Shown here one piece after another: positions 8,142 through 16,328 of a stretch of DNA of 64,000 nucleotides. This DNA is from Clostridia bacterium (GTDB lineage Bacteria > Bacillota > Clostridia > Oscillospirales > Acutalibacteraceae). The notes below the pieces were generated by a model, which was not told the origin of the DNA, did not search any database, and worked only from the letters and a program-made list of their open reading frames with translations. The DNA is taken from assembly GCA_017399535.1 (NCBI GenBank), contig JAFQBX010000022.1:62001-126000 (forward strand), in the 5' to 3' direction. The first letter of the stretch is position 1. Every line of letters starts with the position of its first letter. Position numbers and translations under genes: made by a program.

Positions 8142-10280
8142 TTATTCGGCTTGTTCCGTTTCGTTCGAATACGGATTGGTATAAAAGTCGGGCAGTTTGC
8201 CTTTTTCGGTTTTGATATAGACAAAGTATTCCTTTGACGCTTCGGGATTATATTTTTCGTAGGTTTCGCCGTTTATAATCTCGTAATCAAATGCTTCGCG
8301 ATAGAACATTACCGAAATCATCGGGTCGCCGTGCTGTGGCGTATTGTCGGCATTGTTTTTGATAAATTCGGCGAGCTTTTTAAAGTCGATATCCTTGTTA
8401 TACACAGCGTTGTCAAAGCGGTTTCCGTTTTCGTCGGTCATATTAAAGAAGCAGACGTCGGCGCTTGTTTTACCCTCTCTGGCATCGGTGCCGTCGTAAA
8501 AATGTTCGATTTCATAAACGAGGTCGTCGATGATATCCTTGTTTCTTTCACTTATCAGCCCGATTAAATAATTGTATGCAGAGGGCGTTTTTTGGTCGAT
8601 ATACACGGTGATGGGGTAGGTGCTGGTTTTTACCGGTACAGTGATGTCGATGCTGCCGATTTGACTTTCGGAATAGATGTTTGCGTCGTCAAATACGTCG
8701 GTGAATTCAGCCGCCAAATAATCCTCGCGGCAGTATTCATACAGCTTTTTCTCTTCATCCTCGGTCAGCTCAATACCGGTGCCGTGCGTGTTTATGCTGA
8801 CGTCGGAGTATTTGGGTAGTTTGAGGAATATATCCTGATACCGCGTATCCTTTTTAATTTCGTTTATGAGCGAGGAATACTGGCTTTCGTTAAAATATAT
8901 GTGTCGGTAACGTGTGCCGAAGGTGGTGTTTATGGCTACGGTGTAGTCCTCGACGTAACCGTAGTAGCCGTTGTATGCCATCGAATCCCACTTTGTTTCG
9001 CGTACGTTATCTTTCAGCGCCTCGCTGATAATCTCGCGGATTTGCTTGCTGTCGAGCTTAATTTCACCCGTCAGTGCGTTGTAATAGTCGCTGTTTATAT
9101 CTGCGCGGTCGGTTATATAAATCTGCACCGACTTAATATCGTCGGCATCGGGGGTAAAGGACAGCACCCCGTTATACATGCCGAACATAGCGCCGATGAG
9201 AGCAATATTCACTATCGCCACATATCCGAGCGACTTTAAGGCGGGAAGCAGGTTGCGGAATTTCTTTGTCGCAATCAGCTCATAAATTAAAACGGCGAGA
9301 ACAACTATGGTGTAGAGCACGGTTAAAATGAATATATCATCTCGCAAACTGGGTTGCTCGTATGCCCGGTTCACATTCAGCATATTGAATATAATCGCAC
9401 ACGGAATAAGCGAAAAAACTGTACCTACAAGCACGCGGAAAATCGTCTGCATCCTCTTTCCGACGGCTGAATTTCCCGCAAATTCGCTCTTTCTGATTTT
9501 AAACAAATATGCGGCAAGGACGGTATAAGCTAACGCGATGATAAAGGTGTAAATTGCCGCAGGAATGCTGTCGATTATGTTATACCCGTTAAAAATCATT
9601 TCAAGCATACCGAAGGGGATGCTGTACGAATGACCGAGAACGCCGTGAGAGGTCATAATAGGCAGCTCGTCAATCACTACGACACGCAATGTGAACATAA
9701 TCGCCGACGGCAGAAAGATGAGAATGCCCGAAACGATAATGTTGTTAAAAGCTGTGCCGGTGATACTCATCGCAACTGCAACGCAGGCGCTGACAAAGAG
9801 TGAGCCCGAAACAATAACCGCCAATCGAACAAAAACCGAGGCGTAGTTGATTAAAAACAGCTTTGGGAATACAGCGTGTGAGATAACGGCTACCACCGAG
9901 CTTGAAACGAGTTCGATCATCAGCCAAGCGATTGCGGCGACAAATGCGCTCAAAAATACACATTCGCGTTTTTCGCATACGGCGTGATAAAAGTCGCTTG
10001 AATTTCGCTTATTGACCCAGTTCAGCGCACAGAAAACGAGTATCGGCGCAAATACGAATATAGCGAAAAGCGACAGCGGGTGAATTTCTAAAAAGTCAAA
10101 GGATTGAAGCTGATATACCTTTTTGCCGAATGCGTCGATTGTATATGAATTGAGGAGTGAGCCAATGAAAATCAGCACCGCTTCAACGCACAAAATGGCA
10201 GAAAAGATATATCCCGGCAGCCGTAGCTGACGCATAAATTCAAAAAACAGCTTGCGGCTGAAAATTCTATTTTTCATCAT
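8142..10280 (-). CDS. ABC-2-type transporter permease with large C-terminal soluble region
   Basis: Permease of an ABC exporter, paired with the ATPase encoded 1 bp upstream. The 712 residues have an N-terminal membrane part (about eight helices between 20 and 370) and a predicted soluble region (~380-700), probably extracytoplasmic, with acidic and Tyr-rich sequence and no motif I recognise. The layout resembles permeases of Bacillus Ytr- or bacitracin-type exporters controlled by GntR regulators. The substrate is unknown; cell-envelope stress or antimicrobial peptide export would fit the gene context (inference). Confidence 0.87.
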   Translation of the reverse strand: MMKNRIFSRKLFFEFMRQLRLPGYIFSAILCVEAVLIFIGSLLNSYTIDAFGKKVYQLQSFDFLEIHPLSLFAIFVFAPILVFCALNWVNKRNSSDFYHAVCEKRECVFLSAFVAAIAWLMIELVSSSVVAVISHAVFPKLFLINYASVFVRLAVIVSGSLFVSACVAVAMSITGTAFNNIIVSGILIFLPSAIMFTLRVVVIDELPIMTSHGVLGHSYSIPFGMLEMIFNGYNIIDSIPAAIYTFIIALAYTVLAAYLFKIRKSEFAGNSAVGKRMQTIFRVLVGTVFSLIPCAIIFNMLNVNRAYEQPSLRDDIFILTVLYTIVVLAVLIYELIATKKFRNLLPALKSLGYVAIVNIALIGAMFGMYNGVLSFTPDADDIKSVQIYITDRADINSDYYNALTGEIKLDSKQIREIISEALKDNVRETKWDSMAYNGYYGYVEDYTVAINTTFGTRYRHIYFNESQYSSLINEIKKDTRYQDIFLKLPKYSDVSINTHGTGIELTEDEEKKLYEYCREDYLAAEFTDVFDDANIYSESQIGSIDITVPVKTSTYPITVYIDQKTPSAYNYLIGLISERNKDIIDDLVYEIEHFYDGTDAREGKTSADVCFFNMTDENGNRFDNAVYNKDIDFKKLAEFIKNNADNTPQHGDPMISVMFYREAFDYEIINGETYEKYNPEASKEYFVYIKTEKGKLPDFYTNPYSNETEQAE

Positions 10281-11183
10281 TTATCCCTCCAAAATGTCCG
10301 AGAATTTGTAGCCGAGTGCCTCCATCTCGTAGGTAAAAACTTCTTCGAGCGAAAGGGGCAGTACGTCGAGCAAGGTCGGTTTCATGGACGAAAGTGCGGC
10401 TACGGTGAGGTCGCGGTCTCCGCGTACGATTATGTTCGAAACCGAGCCGCGCTTTGTGAATTTGAGAATGTCCATTCCCGTAAATTTCGATTTATCATAT
10501 TCCTGGTCAAAGGCGATTTGCACCTTAAACAAGCTGGTTTTGAGATTCTGAATATCGCTTTCAAACACCAGTCCACCCTTGTGCAGAAGCGAAAGCTGGT
10601 CGCAGGTATCTTCCAGTTCGCGAAGCGAATGCGAAGTGATTATCGCGGTTGCCTTTCGGTCGAGAATATCCTCGCAAATGAGCCGTTTCACCACGTTTCG
10701 CATTATCGGGTCGAGTCCGTCAAACGTCTCGTCGAAAAAGATGTATTCGGGACGGGCGGAAAGGGCGAGAACCGTCGCCGCCTGACGCCGCATTCCCTTT
10801 GAAAAGGTGCCCAGATTCTTTTTTACGTCGAGTCCGAAGCATTCGGCAAGCTCGCTAAACCGCTTGTCGTCAAAGTCGGGATAGACCGATTTATACAGCT
10901 TTTTCATTCGCAGCATTGATGCACCCGGCAGAAAATACAGGTCGTCGGGCACCAACATAATTTTTTTCTTTACGCTCGGATTTTCGTAAATCGGCTCTCC
11001 GTCGATGGTAACGTCACCTTGGTCAGCGCGGTAAACTCCTGATAGTACGCGCAAAAAGGTCGATTTTCCTGCTCCGTTTGAGCCGACTAGTCCATATATA
11101 CAGCCCGACTCGATTTTGCACGAAATGCCGTCGAGTGCGGTAAAGTCGTCGAATTTTTTAGTTACGTTATTTGCGCCAATCAT
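10281..11183 (-). CDS. ABC transporter ATP-binding protein (exporter type)
   Basis: Cytosolic ATPase energising the permease encoded downstream. The 300 residues show Walker A GSNGAGKSTFLRVL (~36), a signature motif in the variant FSKGMRRQ (~138), Walker B YIFFDETFDGLD and the switch His in TSHSLRELED. The C-terminal ~80 residues are family-variable. ATG overlaps the end of the GntR regulator (4 bp), and the permease start abuts its stop, so the three genes form one translation unit. Confidence 0.94.
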   Translation of the reverse strand: MIGANNVTKKFDDFTALDGISCKIESGCIYGLVGSNGAGKSTFLRVLSGVYRADQGDVTIDGEPIYENPSVKKKIMLVPDDLYFLPGASMLRMKKLYKSVYPDFDDKRFSELAECFGLDVKKNLGTFSKGMRRQAATVLALSARPEYIFFDETFDGLDPIMRNVVKRLICEDILDRKATAIITSHSLRELEDTCDQLSLLHKGGLVFESDIQNLKTSLFKVQIAFDQEYDKSKFTGMDILKFTKRGSVSNIIVRGDRDLTVAALSSMKPTLLDVLPLSLEEVFTYEMEALGYKFSDILEG

Positions 11184-11560
11184 TTTTCAGCACCTCTTGC
11201 TTCATAAATTTGGTCGATAATAAGGTCGAGCTCCTCTTTTGCTATTCCGGCGAGTTTGAGCTCCTCTATTTTTGCTTTAAATTCGCCTAGCCAAGCGCGT
11301 TTTTTTGACTCGATAGCGATAAGCGCCTCGTCCGAGACAAAGCAGCCCTTGCCCGGTACCGAATGGATAATTCCGCGCAGGTCGAGCTCCGAATATGATT
11401 TTTGCACCGTGTTTGGATTGACAGACAGCTCGAGGGACAGACTTCTTACCGACGGCATCTGGTCGCCGGGGGAAAGAATTCCCTTTAAAACAAAGGTTTC
11501 GACCTGGTCGATGAGCTGTTCATATACGGGGCGTCGTGACATGTGGTCTATACTGAACAT
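11180..11560 (-). CDS. GntR-family regulator, YtrA type
   Basis: Short GntR repressor: 126 residues with a winged helix (~10-75, including YEQLIDQVETFVLKG and LSVNPNTVQKSYSELDLRG) and a C-terminal dimerisation tail of only ~45 residues, the hallmark of the YtrA subfamily that controls neighbouring ABC transporter genes. First gene of the three-gene operon. A perfect 7-7-7 palindrome lies on the predicted transcription start (11599-11619), which points to autoregulation, as known for YtrA; the inducer is unknown. Confidence 0.92.
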   Translation of the reverse strand: MFSIDHMSRRPVYEQLIDQVETFVLKGILSPGDQMPSVRSLSLELSVNPNTVQKSYSELDLRGIIHSVPGKGCFVSDEALIAIESKKRAWLGEFKAKIEELKLAGIAKEELDLIIDQIYEARGAEK

Positions 11561-11598
11561 ACTATTATCCTTTCGTAATAATATTTCGTTGCAACAGG

Positions 11599-11619
11599 TG
11601 TACTATTACGAGTAGTACA
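11599..11619. promoter_or_regulatory. Probable operator of the YtrA-type regulator
   Basis: Perfect inverted repeat TGTACTA (11599-11605), 7-nt spacer, TAGTACA (11613-11619), located just downstream of the -10 box at 11625-11630. Binding there would block initiation. Confidence 0.7.
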
Positions 11620-11624
11620 GTTGT

Positions 11625-11653
11625 AATATACCACCTCTTTTTCTCTTTGTCAA
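11625..11653 (-). promoter_or_regulatory. Promoter of the GntR-ABC operon
   Basis: Minus strand TTGACA (11653-11648), 17-nt spacer, TATATT (11630-11625). Confidence 0.8.
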
Positions 11654-11663
11654 GGGGGTAAAA

Positions 11664-11700
11664 TAAAAAAAGACCGTATCGGTTGGCGATACGGTTCTTT
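11664..11700 (-). terminator. Terminator of the carD-like gene
   Basis: Stem with 8-bp core (11674-11681 / 11687-11694) extended by A/T pairs; T run follows in the minus-strand direction. It lies 11 bp upstream of the next operon's -35 box. Confidence 0.8.
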
Positions 11701-11706
11701 ACCTTA

Positions 11707-12198
11707 TTAGTCGGCTAAAATGAGTTCGAGTGCTTCGTCGGGTGTAATTTTTTTAACAAAGGCGATTTCGCTGCAAATGGGCGTTTGCGCGTCGCGACGA
11801 GTTCTCTCGTCGGCGACGTGAAGGTGCTTTCCGCGCAAAATGAGTTCCTTTTGCCGTCTGTAAATCATTCGGATTATTTCGATAATATCGGCTCGATCTC
11901 CGCTTTTTAGCGTTTCCTTAAATTGTTCCGAGCGCTGAAAATCGTTAATAATCCATTCGTCATTTCGCTTTTTTGCATTCGTTATGAGTTTCTTTATTTC
12001 GGTGGCGGAAAGGACGGGCTTCATCTTTTCGACAAGTACGGGGCTGTCCATCGGCACGTATACCGCCGAATTTTCGTTAAAAACGGGTTTGAGGACATAG
12101 TATTCCTTTGTAACGCCGCTTATTCGTTCCTTTTTCGTTTCGGTGATTTGGCAAACGCCGGTAGCACCGTAGCAAACATAGTCGCTTATATTAAACAT
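11707..12198 (-). CDS. CarD-family transcriptional regulator
   Basis: 163 residues with an N-terminal CarD/TRCF RNA-polymerase-interacting domain (MFNISDYVCYGATGVCQI..., residues ~1-65) and a helical C-terminal part (~75-163). CarD-like proteins contact the RNA polymerase beta subunit and alter promoter opening. The C-terminal half lacks the strongly basic segment of actinobacterial CarD, matching the shorter Firmicute relatives. Single gene between nifJ and the ABC operon, with its own terminator. Confidence 0.9.
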   Translation of the reverse strand: MFNISDYVCYGATGVCQITETKKERISGVTKEYYVLKPVFNENSAVYVPMDSPVLVEKMKPVLSATEIKKLITNAKKRNDEWIINDFQRSEQFKETLKSGDRADIIEIIRMIYRRQKELILRGKHLHVADERTRRDAQTPICSEIAFVKKITPDEALELILAD

Positions 12199-12326
12199 AT
12201 CTATCCTCTTTTTCCCTCAATACCCTTATACATTTAAAAAACTGTTTTTATACCAAATTCTTACATAACAAGTATATCATAAATTCGACAAATTTCACAT
12301 AGGCAAAATAGCCAAATTTATTGCAC

Positions 12327-12364
12327 AAAAAAAGCGTCAACATGCTGACATGTCGACGCTTTTT
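12327..12364 (-). terminator. Terminator of nifJ
   Basis: Long stem around loop ctga (12343-12346), with arms containing AAAAGCGTC and GACGCTTTT; T-rich in the minus-strand direction. Confidence 0.8.
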
Positions 12365-12385
12365 ATATTTTGGGTTATTTAGGAA

Positions 12386-15300
12386 TTATTCCTCAACTTC
12401 GTAGAGAGCTTTGAGGCGGAGGAGGTGATCATAACGTGCCTTTGCGTTTTCAGCAGCGTCCTCAAAGAGGGCGTTAGCACGGTCGGGGTTAGCTCTCATG
12501 AGTGATGAGTAGCGTGCCTCGTTCATGATGAATTCCTTGTAATCGCCAGTTGCCGGCTTTGAGTCGAGCGAGAACGGATTCTTGCCCTGTGCTTTGAGAG
12601 CCGGGTTGTAACGGAACATGTTCCAGTAACCGCAATCAACTGCCTTCTTCATTTCGGCCTGGCAGTTAACCATACCGCCCTTGATTGAGTGCATTTCACA
12701 AGGAGCGTAGCCGATGATGAGTGACGGACCCGGATAAGCTTCAGCTTCCTGAATTGCTTTGAGTGTCTGGTTCATGTCAGCGCCCATAGCGATCTGAGCA
12801 ACGTATACGTAGCCGTATGACATAGCGATTTCGGCAAGAGACTTTTTAGCGATTGCCTTACCTGCAGCAGCAAACTGTGCAACCTGGCCAATCTGTGATG
12901 CCTTTGATGCCTGACCGCCTGTGTTGGAGTAAACTTCGGTATCGAATACCATGATGTTTACGTCTTCGCCTGATGCGAGAACATGGTCAACACCGCCGAA
13001 GCCGATGTCGTATGCCCAACCGTCACCACCGAAGATCCATACAGACTTCTTAGAAAGGTATTCTTTATTTTCAACGATGCCCTTGCAGGTGTCGCAAACG
13101 TCAGCGTACTTAGCAGCTTCGTTAGCGAGAGCAGCGGAAGCAACAGCGTTAGCGTCGCCATCGTTGAGGGTGTCGATGTACTTCTGAGCGATTGCCTTGA
13201 AGTTGTCGTCTGCCTTGTCAGATTCGAGGATAGCGTAAGCATCGTCAACCAAACGGTTGCGGATTGCCTTCTGACCGAGGTACATACCAAAGCCGTGCTC
13301 AGCATTATCTTCAAAGAGGGAGTTAGCCCAAGCAGGACCGTGACCATCCTTGTTTACTGTGTACGGAGATGTAGCAGCGGGGCCACCCCAGATTGATGAA
13401 CAGCCGGTAGCGTTAGAAATATACATTCTGTCGCCAAAGAGCTGAGTGATGAGACGAGCATAAGAGGTTTCTGCACAACCTGCGCATGAGCCCGAGAACT
13501 CGAGGAGCGGCTGCTTGTACTGGCTGGTGATAACGTTCATAGCAGGGCTGATGTCGTTCTTTTCAGCAACGTTAGCTACGCAGTAGTCGAATACCGGCTG
13601 CTGATTGAGCTGTGAATCGGCAGGAACCATTTTGAGCGAGTTTGTCGGGCAAACACCGACACAAACGCCACAACCCATACAGTCAAGCGGAGAAACAGCA
13701 AGAGTGTACTTGTAGCTTGTTTTGAAGATCGGCTTTGTTCCGAACTTTGTGTCAGCGGGAGCGGCGGCTGCCTCTTCCTCTGTCATAGCGAAGGGACGGA
13801 TTGTAGCGTGCGGACAAACGAAAGCACACTTGTTACACTGAGCACAGGTGGTGTTATTCCATTCGGGAACCATAACTGCAACTCCGCGCTTTTCATAAGC
13901 GGAAGCGCCGTGCTCGAATGTACCGTCAACGTGATCAACGAATGCAGAAACGGGGAGAGAATCTCCTTCCATCTTTGCAACCGGCTTGAGAATGGTGTCA
14001 ACCATCTTAACGAGCTTAGCAGGACCGTTTTCGGTAGCAGCTGTTGCCTTGTCCTCGGCGTTAGCCCAGTCAGCAGGAACGTCAATCTTAACGAATGCGG
14101 TAGCACCTGCGTCGATGGCCTTGTGGTTCATGTCAACAACGTCCTGACCTTTTTTGAGGTAGGATCTTGTTGCAGCTTCCTTCATGTAGGTGATAGCGTC
14201 TTCTGCCGGGAGAACCTTTGCAAGTGCAAAGAAGGCAGACTGAAGGATTGTATTGGTGCGCTTGCCCATACCGATCTGAGCGGCGAGGTCGATAGCGTTT
14301 ACTGTGTAAAGCTGAATGTTGTTGTTAGCGATGTAACGCTTTGCTTCGGCGGACATGTGCTTGTCGAGTTCAGCAGCATCCCACTGGCAGTTGATAAGGA
14401 ATACACCGCCCGGCTTAACGTCGTTAACCATTTTGTAACCCTTGATAACGTATGAAGGATTGTGGCAGGCAACGAAGTCGGCCTTGTTGATGTAGTACGG
14501 GCTCTTGATCGGCTTGTCGCCAAAGCGAAGGTGGCTGATGGTGATACCGCCGGTCTTCTTTGAGTCGTACTGGAAGTATGCCTGAACGTACTTGTCGGTG
14601 TGGTCACCGATAATCTTAATGGAGTTCTTGTTAGCGCCAACGGTACCGTCACCGCCGAGACCCCAGAACTTGCATTCGATTGTACCGGCAGCAGCGGTGT
14701 TGGGTGACGGCTTCTCTTCGAGAGAAAGACCGGTAACATCGTCTACGATACCGAGAGTGAACTGGCTCTTCGGAGCGTCCTTAGCAAGCTCTTCGTATAC
14801 TGCGAAAATGCTTGAAGGAGGTGTGTCCTTTGAACCGAGGCCGTAACGACCGCCGATGATCTTGAACGATTTGCCCATCGAAGCGCAAGCGGTAACAACG
14901 TCCATGTAAAGCGGTTCACCGAGTGAGCCGGGTTCCTTCGTTCTGTCGAGAACAGCAATCTTCTTAGTTGTAGCAGGGATAGCTTCTACGAGCTTTTCTG
15001 CCGAGAAGGGACGATAGAGGCGAACCTTTACGAGACCGACCTTTTCGCCGTTAGCGTTCATGTAGTCGATAACCTCTTCTGCAACGTCACAGATAGAGCC
15101 CATAGCGATGATAACGCGTTCAGCATCCTCTGCACCGTAGTAGTTAAAGAGCTTGTAGTTGGTGCCGATCTTGGCATTAACCTTGTCCATGTACTCTTCA
15201 ACGATTGCGGGTACAGCGTCATAGTATTTATTGCAAGCTTCACGATGCTGGAAGAAGATGTCTCCGTTTTCGTGTGAGCCGCGCATTACGGGGTGTTCAG

Positions 15301-15928
15301 GATTGAGTGCACGCTTGCGGAATGCCTTTACAGCGTCCATGTCAACCATTTCTTTGAGGTCGTCGAAATCCCAGATTTCGATCTTCTGCAATTCGTGAGA
15401 GGTGCGGAAACCGTCAAAGAAGTTGAGAAAGGGAACACGGCTCTTAATAGTTGCGAGGTGAGCAACGGCACCGAGGTCCATAACTTCCTGAGTATTTGTT
15501 TCTGCGAGCATAGCGAAGCCGGTCTGGCGGCAAGCATATACGTCAGAATGGTCGCCGAAGATGTTGAGCGCGTGGCTTGCAACACAACGAGCCGAAACGT
15601 GGAATACCGACGGGAGTAATTCGCCGGCGATTTTGTACATATTCGGGATCATGAGGAGAAGACCCTGAGAAGCGGTGTAGGTGGTGGTGAGAGCACCGGC
15701 TGCGAGTGAGCCGTGAACTGTACCTGCGGCACCTGCTTCTGACTGCATTTCAGAAACCTTTACGGTTGTGCCGAATATGTTTTTGAGGCCTGCTGCTGAC
15801 CACTGGTCAACATAGTCAGCCATCGGGCTGGACGGGGTGATAGGATAAATGCCTGCAACTTCGGTAAACGCATAGGATACGTGTGCAGCGGCATTATTAC
15901 CGTCCATGGTTTTCATTTTTCTTGCCAT
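12386..15928 (-). CDS. nifJ: Pyruvate:ferredoxin (flavodoxin) oxidoreductase
   Basis: Homodimeric enzyme converting pyruvate and CoA to acetyl-CoA and CO2 with reduction of ferredoxin; central to anaerobic metabolism. 1180 residues in the usual fused order: domain I (YAFTEVAGIYPITPSSPMAD), gamma domain, two ferredoxin-type 4Fe-4S motifs (CAQCNKCAFVCP and CMGCGVCVGVCP), and the C-terminal TPP domain (CAGCAETSYARL, GGDGWAYDIGFGG). The frame opens at 16012, but I chose the ATG at 15928: AAGGAGG precedes it, the family starts there, and the predicted transcription start (~16011) excludes the upstream ATG. Codon use is of the highly expressed type. Confidence 0.97.
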   Translation of the reverse strand: MARKMKTMDGNNAAAHVSYAFTEVAGIYPITPSSPMADYVDQWSAAGLKNIFGTTVKVSEMQSEAGAAGTVHGSLAAGALTTTYTASQGLLLMIPNMYKIAGELLPSVFHVSARCVASHALNIFGDHSDVYACRQTGFAMLAETNTQEVMDLGAVAHLATIKSRVPFLNFFDGFRTSHELQKIEIWDFDDLKEMVDMDAVKAFRKRALNPEHPVMRGSHENGDIFFQHREACNKYYDAVPAIVEEYMDKVNAKIGTNYKLFNYYGAEDAERVIIAMGSICDVAEEVIDYMNANGEKVGLVKVRLYRPFSAEKLVEAIPATTKKIAVLDRTKEPGSLGEPLYMDVVTACASMGKSFKIIGGRYGLGSKDTPPSSIFAVYEELAKDAPKSQFTLGIVDDVTGLSLEEKPSPNTAAAGTIECKFWGLGGDGTVGANKNSIKIIGDHTDKYVQAYFQYDSKKTGGITISHLRFGDKPIKSPYYINKADFVACHNPSYVIKGYKMVNDVKPGGVFLINCQWDAAELDKHMSAEAKRYIANNNIQLYTVNAIDLAAQIGMGKRTNTILQSAFFALAKVLPAEDAITYMKEAATRSYLKKGQDVVDMNHKAIDAGATAFVKIDVPADWANAEDKATAATENGPAKLVKMVDTILKPVAKMEGDSLPVSAFVDHVDGTFEHGASAYEKRGVAVMVPEWNNTTCAQCNKCAFVCPHATIRPFAMTEEEAAAAPADTKFGTKPIFKTSYKYTLAVSPLDCMGCGVCVGVCPTNSLKMVPADSQLNQQPVFDYCVANVAEKNDISPAMNVITSQYKQPLLEFSGSCAGCAETSYARLITQLFGDRMYISNATGCSSIWGGPAATSPYTVNKDGHGPAWANSLFEDNAEHGFGMYLGQKAIRNRLVDDAYAILESDKADDNFKAIAQKYIDTLNDGDANAVASAALANEAAKYADVCDTCKGIVENKEYLSKKSVWIFGGDGWAYDIGFGGVDHVLASGEDVNIMVFDTEVYSNTGGQASKASQIGQVAQFAAAGKAIAKKSLAEIAMSYGYVYVAQIAMGADMNQTLKAIQEAEAYPGPSLIIGYAPCEMHSIKGGMVNCQAEMKKAVDCGYWNMFRYNPALKAQGKNPFSLDSKPATGDYKEFIMNEARYSSLMRANPDRANALFEDAAENAKARYDHLLRLKALYEVEE

Positions 15929-15971
15929 GAATATATCCTCCTTAAAATAATTAAGCAAAAAATAAATAATC

Positions 15972-16002
15972 ATGCAAAAAGGGCATAGTGACCCCTTTGC
16001 AT
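15972..16002 (-). other. Hairpin in the nifJ 5' UTR
   Basis: Inverted repeat of about 11 bp (15972-15983 with 15992-16002) near the 5' end of the predicted nifJ mRNA; likely a 5' stabilising stem, because it is not followed by a T run. Confidence 0.5.
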
Positions 16003-16017
16003 TCTCATACAATTAAA

Positions 16018-16046
16018 ATAATAGCACCTTTCTTACAATATGTAAA
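16018..16046 (-). promoter_or_regulatory. Promoter of nifJ
   Basis: Minus strand TTTACA (16046-16041), 17-nt spacer ending in TGC, TATTAT (16023-16018): an extended -10 promoter giving an ~83-nt leader. Confidence 0.75.
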
Positions 16047-16111
16047 TAGAAAAAATGTTAAAAAAATGTCAAAATTATGCATCATTTTTTTACTAAAAGG
16101 ATAATATACGC

Positions 16112-16180
16112 GCGGTATCGGTCGAATAGCCGCAAAAACTGTAAAAATTACCGCTTGATTTACCCGACCGATAACTTTTT
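16112..16180 (+). other. Inverted repeats with a T tract in the 400-bp nifJ/corC intergenic region
   Basis: The region 15929-16328 contains no gene. Besides the two promoters it holds a perfect 9-bp repeat TATCGGTCG (16116-16124) / CGACCGATA (16165-16173) followed by ACTTTTTT, and a competing 6-bp pair GCGGTA (16112-16117) / TACCGC (16149-16154). It could be a terminator-like element or a small RNA; no convincing promoter precedes it. Confidence 0.35.
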
Positions 16181-16251
16181 TAACCCACCCTTTTTACCTA
16201 TTGAAAATTCATTCGGTGAAACGTAAAAAACAGTGTAAATCATATAATCTA

Positions 16252-16280
16252 TTGACATTTTTGAATTTTGGTTATATATT
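16252..16280 (+). promoter_or_regulatory. Promoter of the CorC-type gene
   Basis: TTGACA (16252-16257), 17-nt spacer, TATATT (16275-16280). Confidence 0.8.
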
Positions 16281-16328
16281 TATTGTGTGTTTTTATACAC
16301 ATTTACTTTTTAGGAGGAATTATTTAAA

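Noticed and set aside
14592-14846. Many plus-strand frames over nifJ and minus-strand frames over dnaK, dnaJ and mutS2
   Set aside because: All are shadows of well-supported genes, without ribosome binding sites or recognisable domains.
15929-16012. The longer nifJ start at 16012
   Set aside because: The predicted transcription start is at about 16011 and the PFOR family begins at the ATG at 15928, which has its own AAGGAGG.
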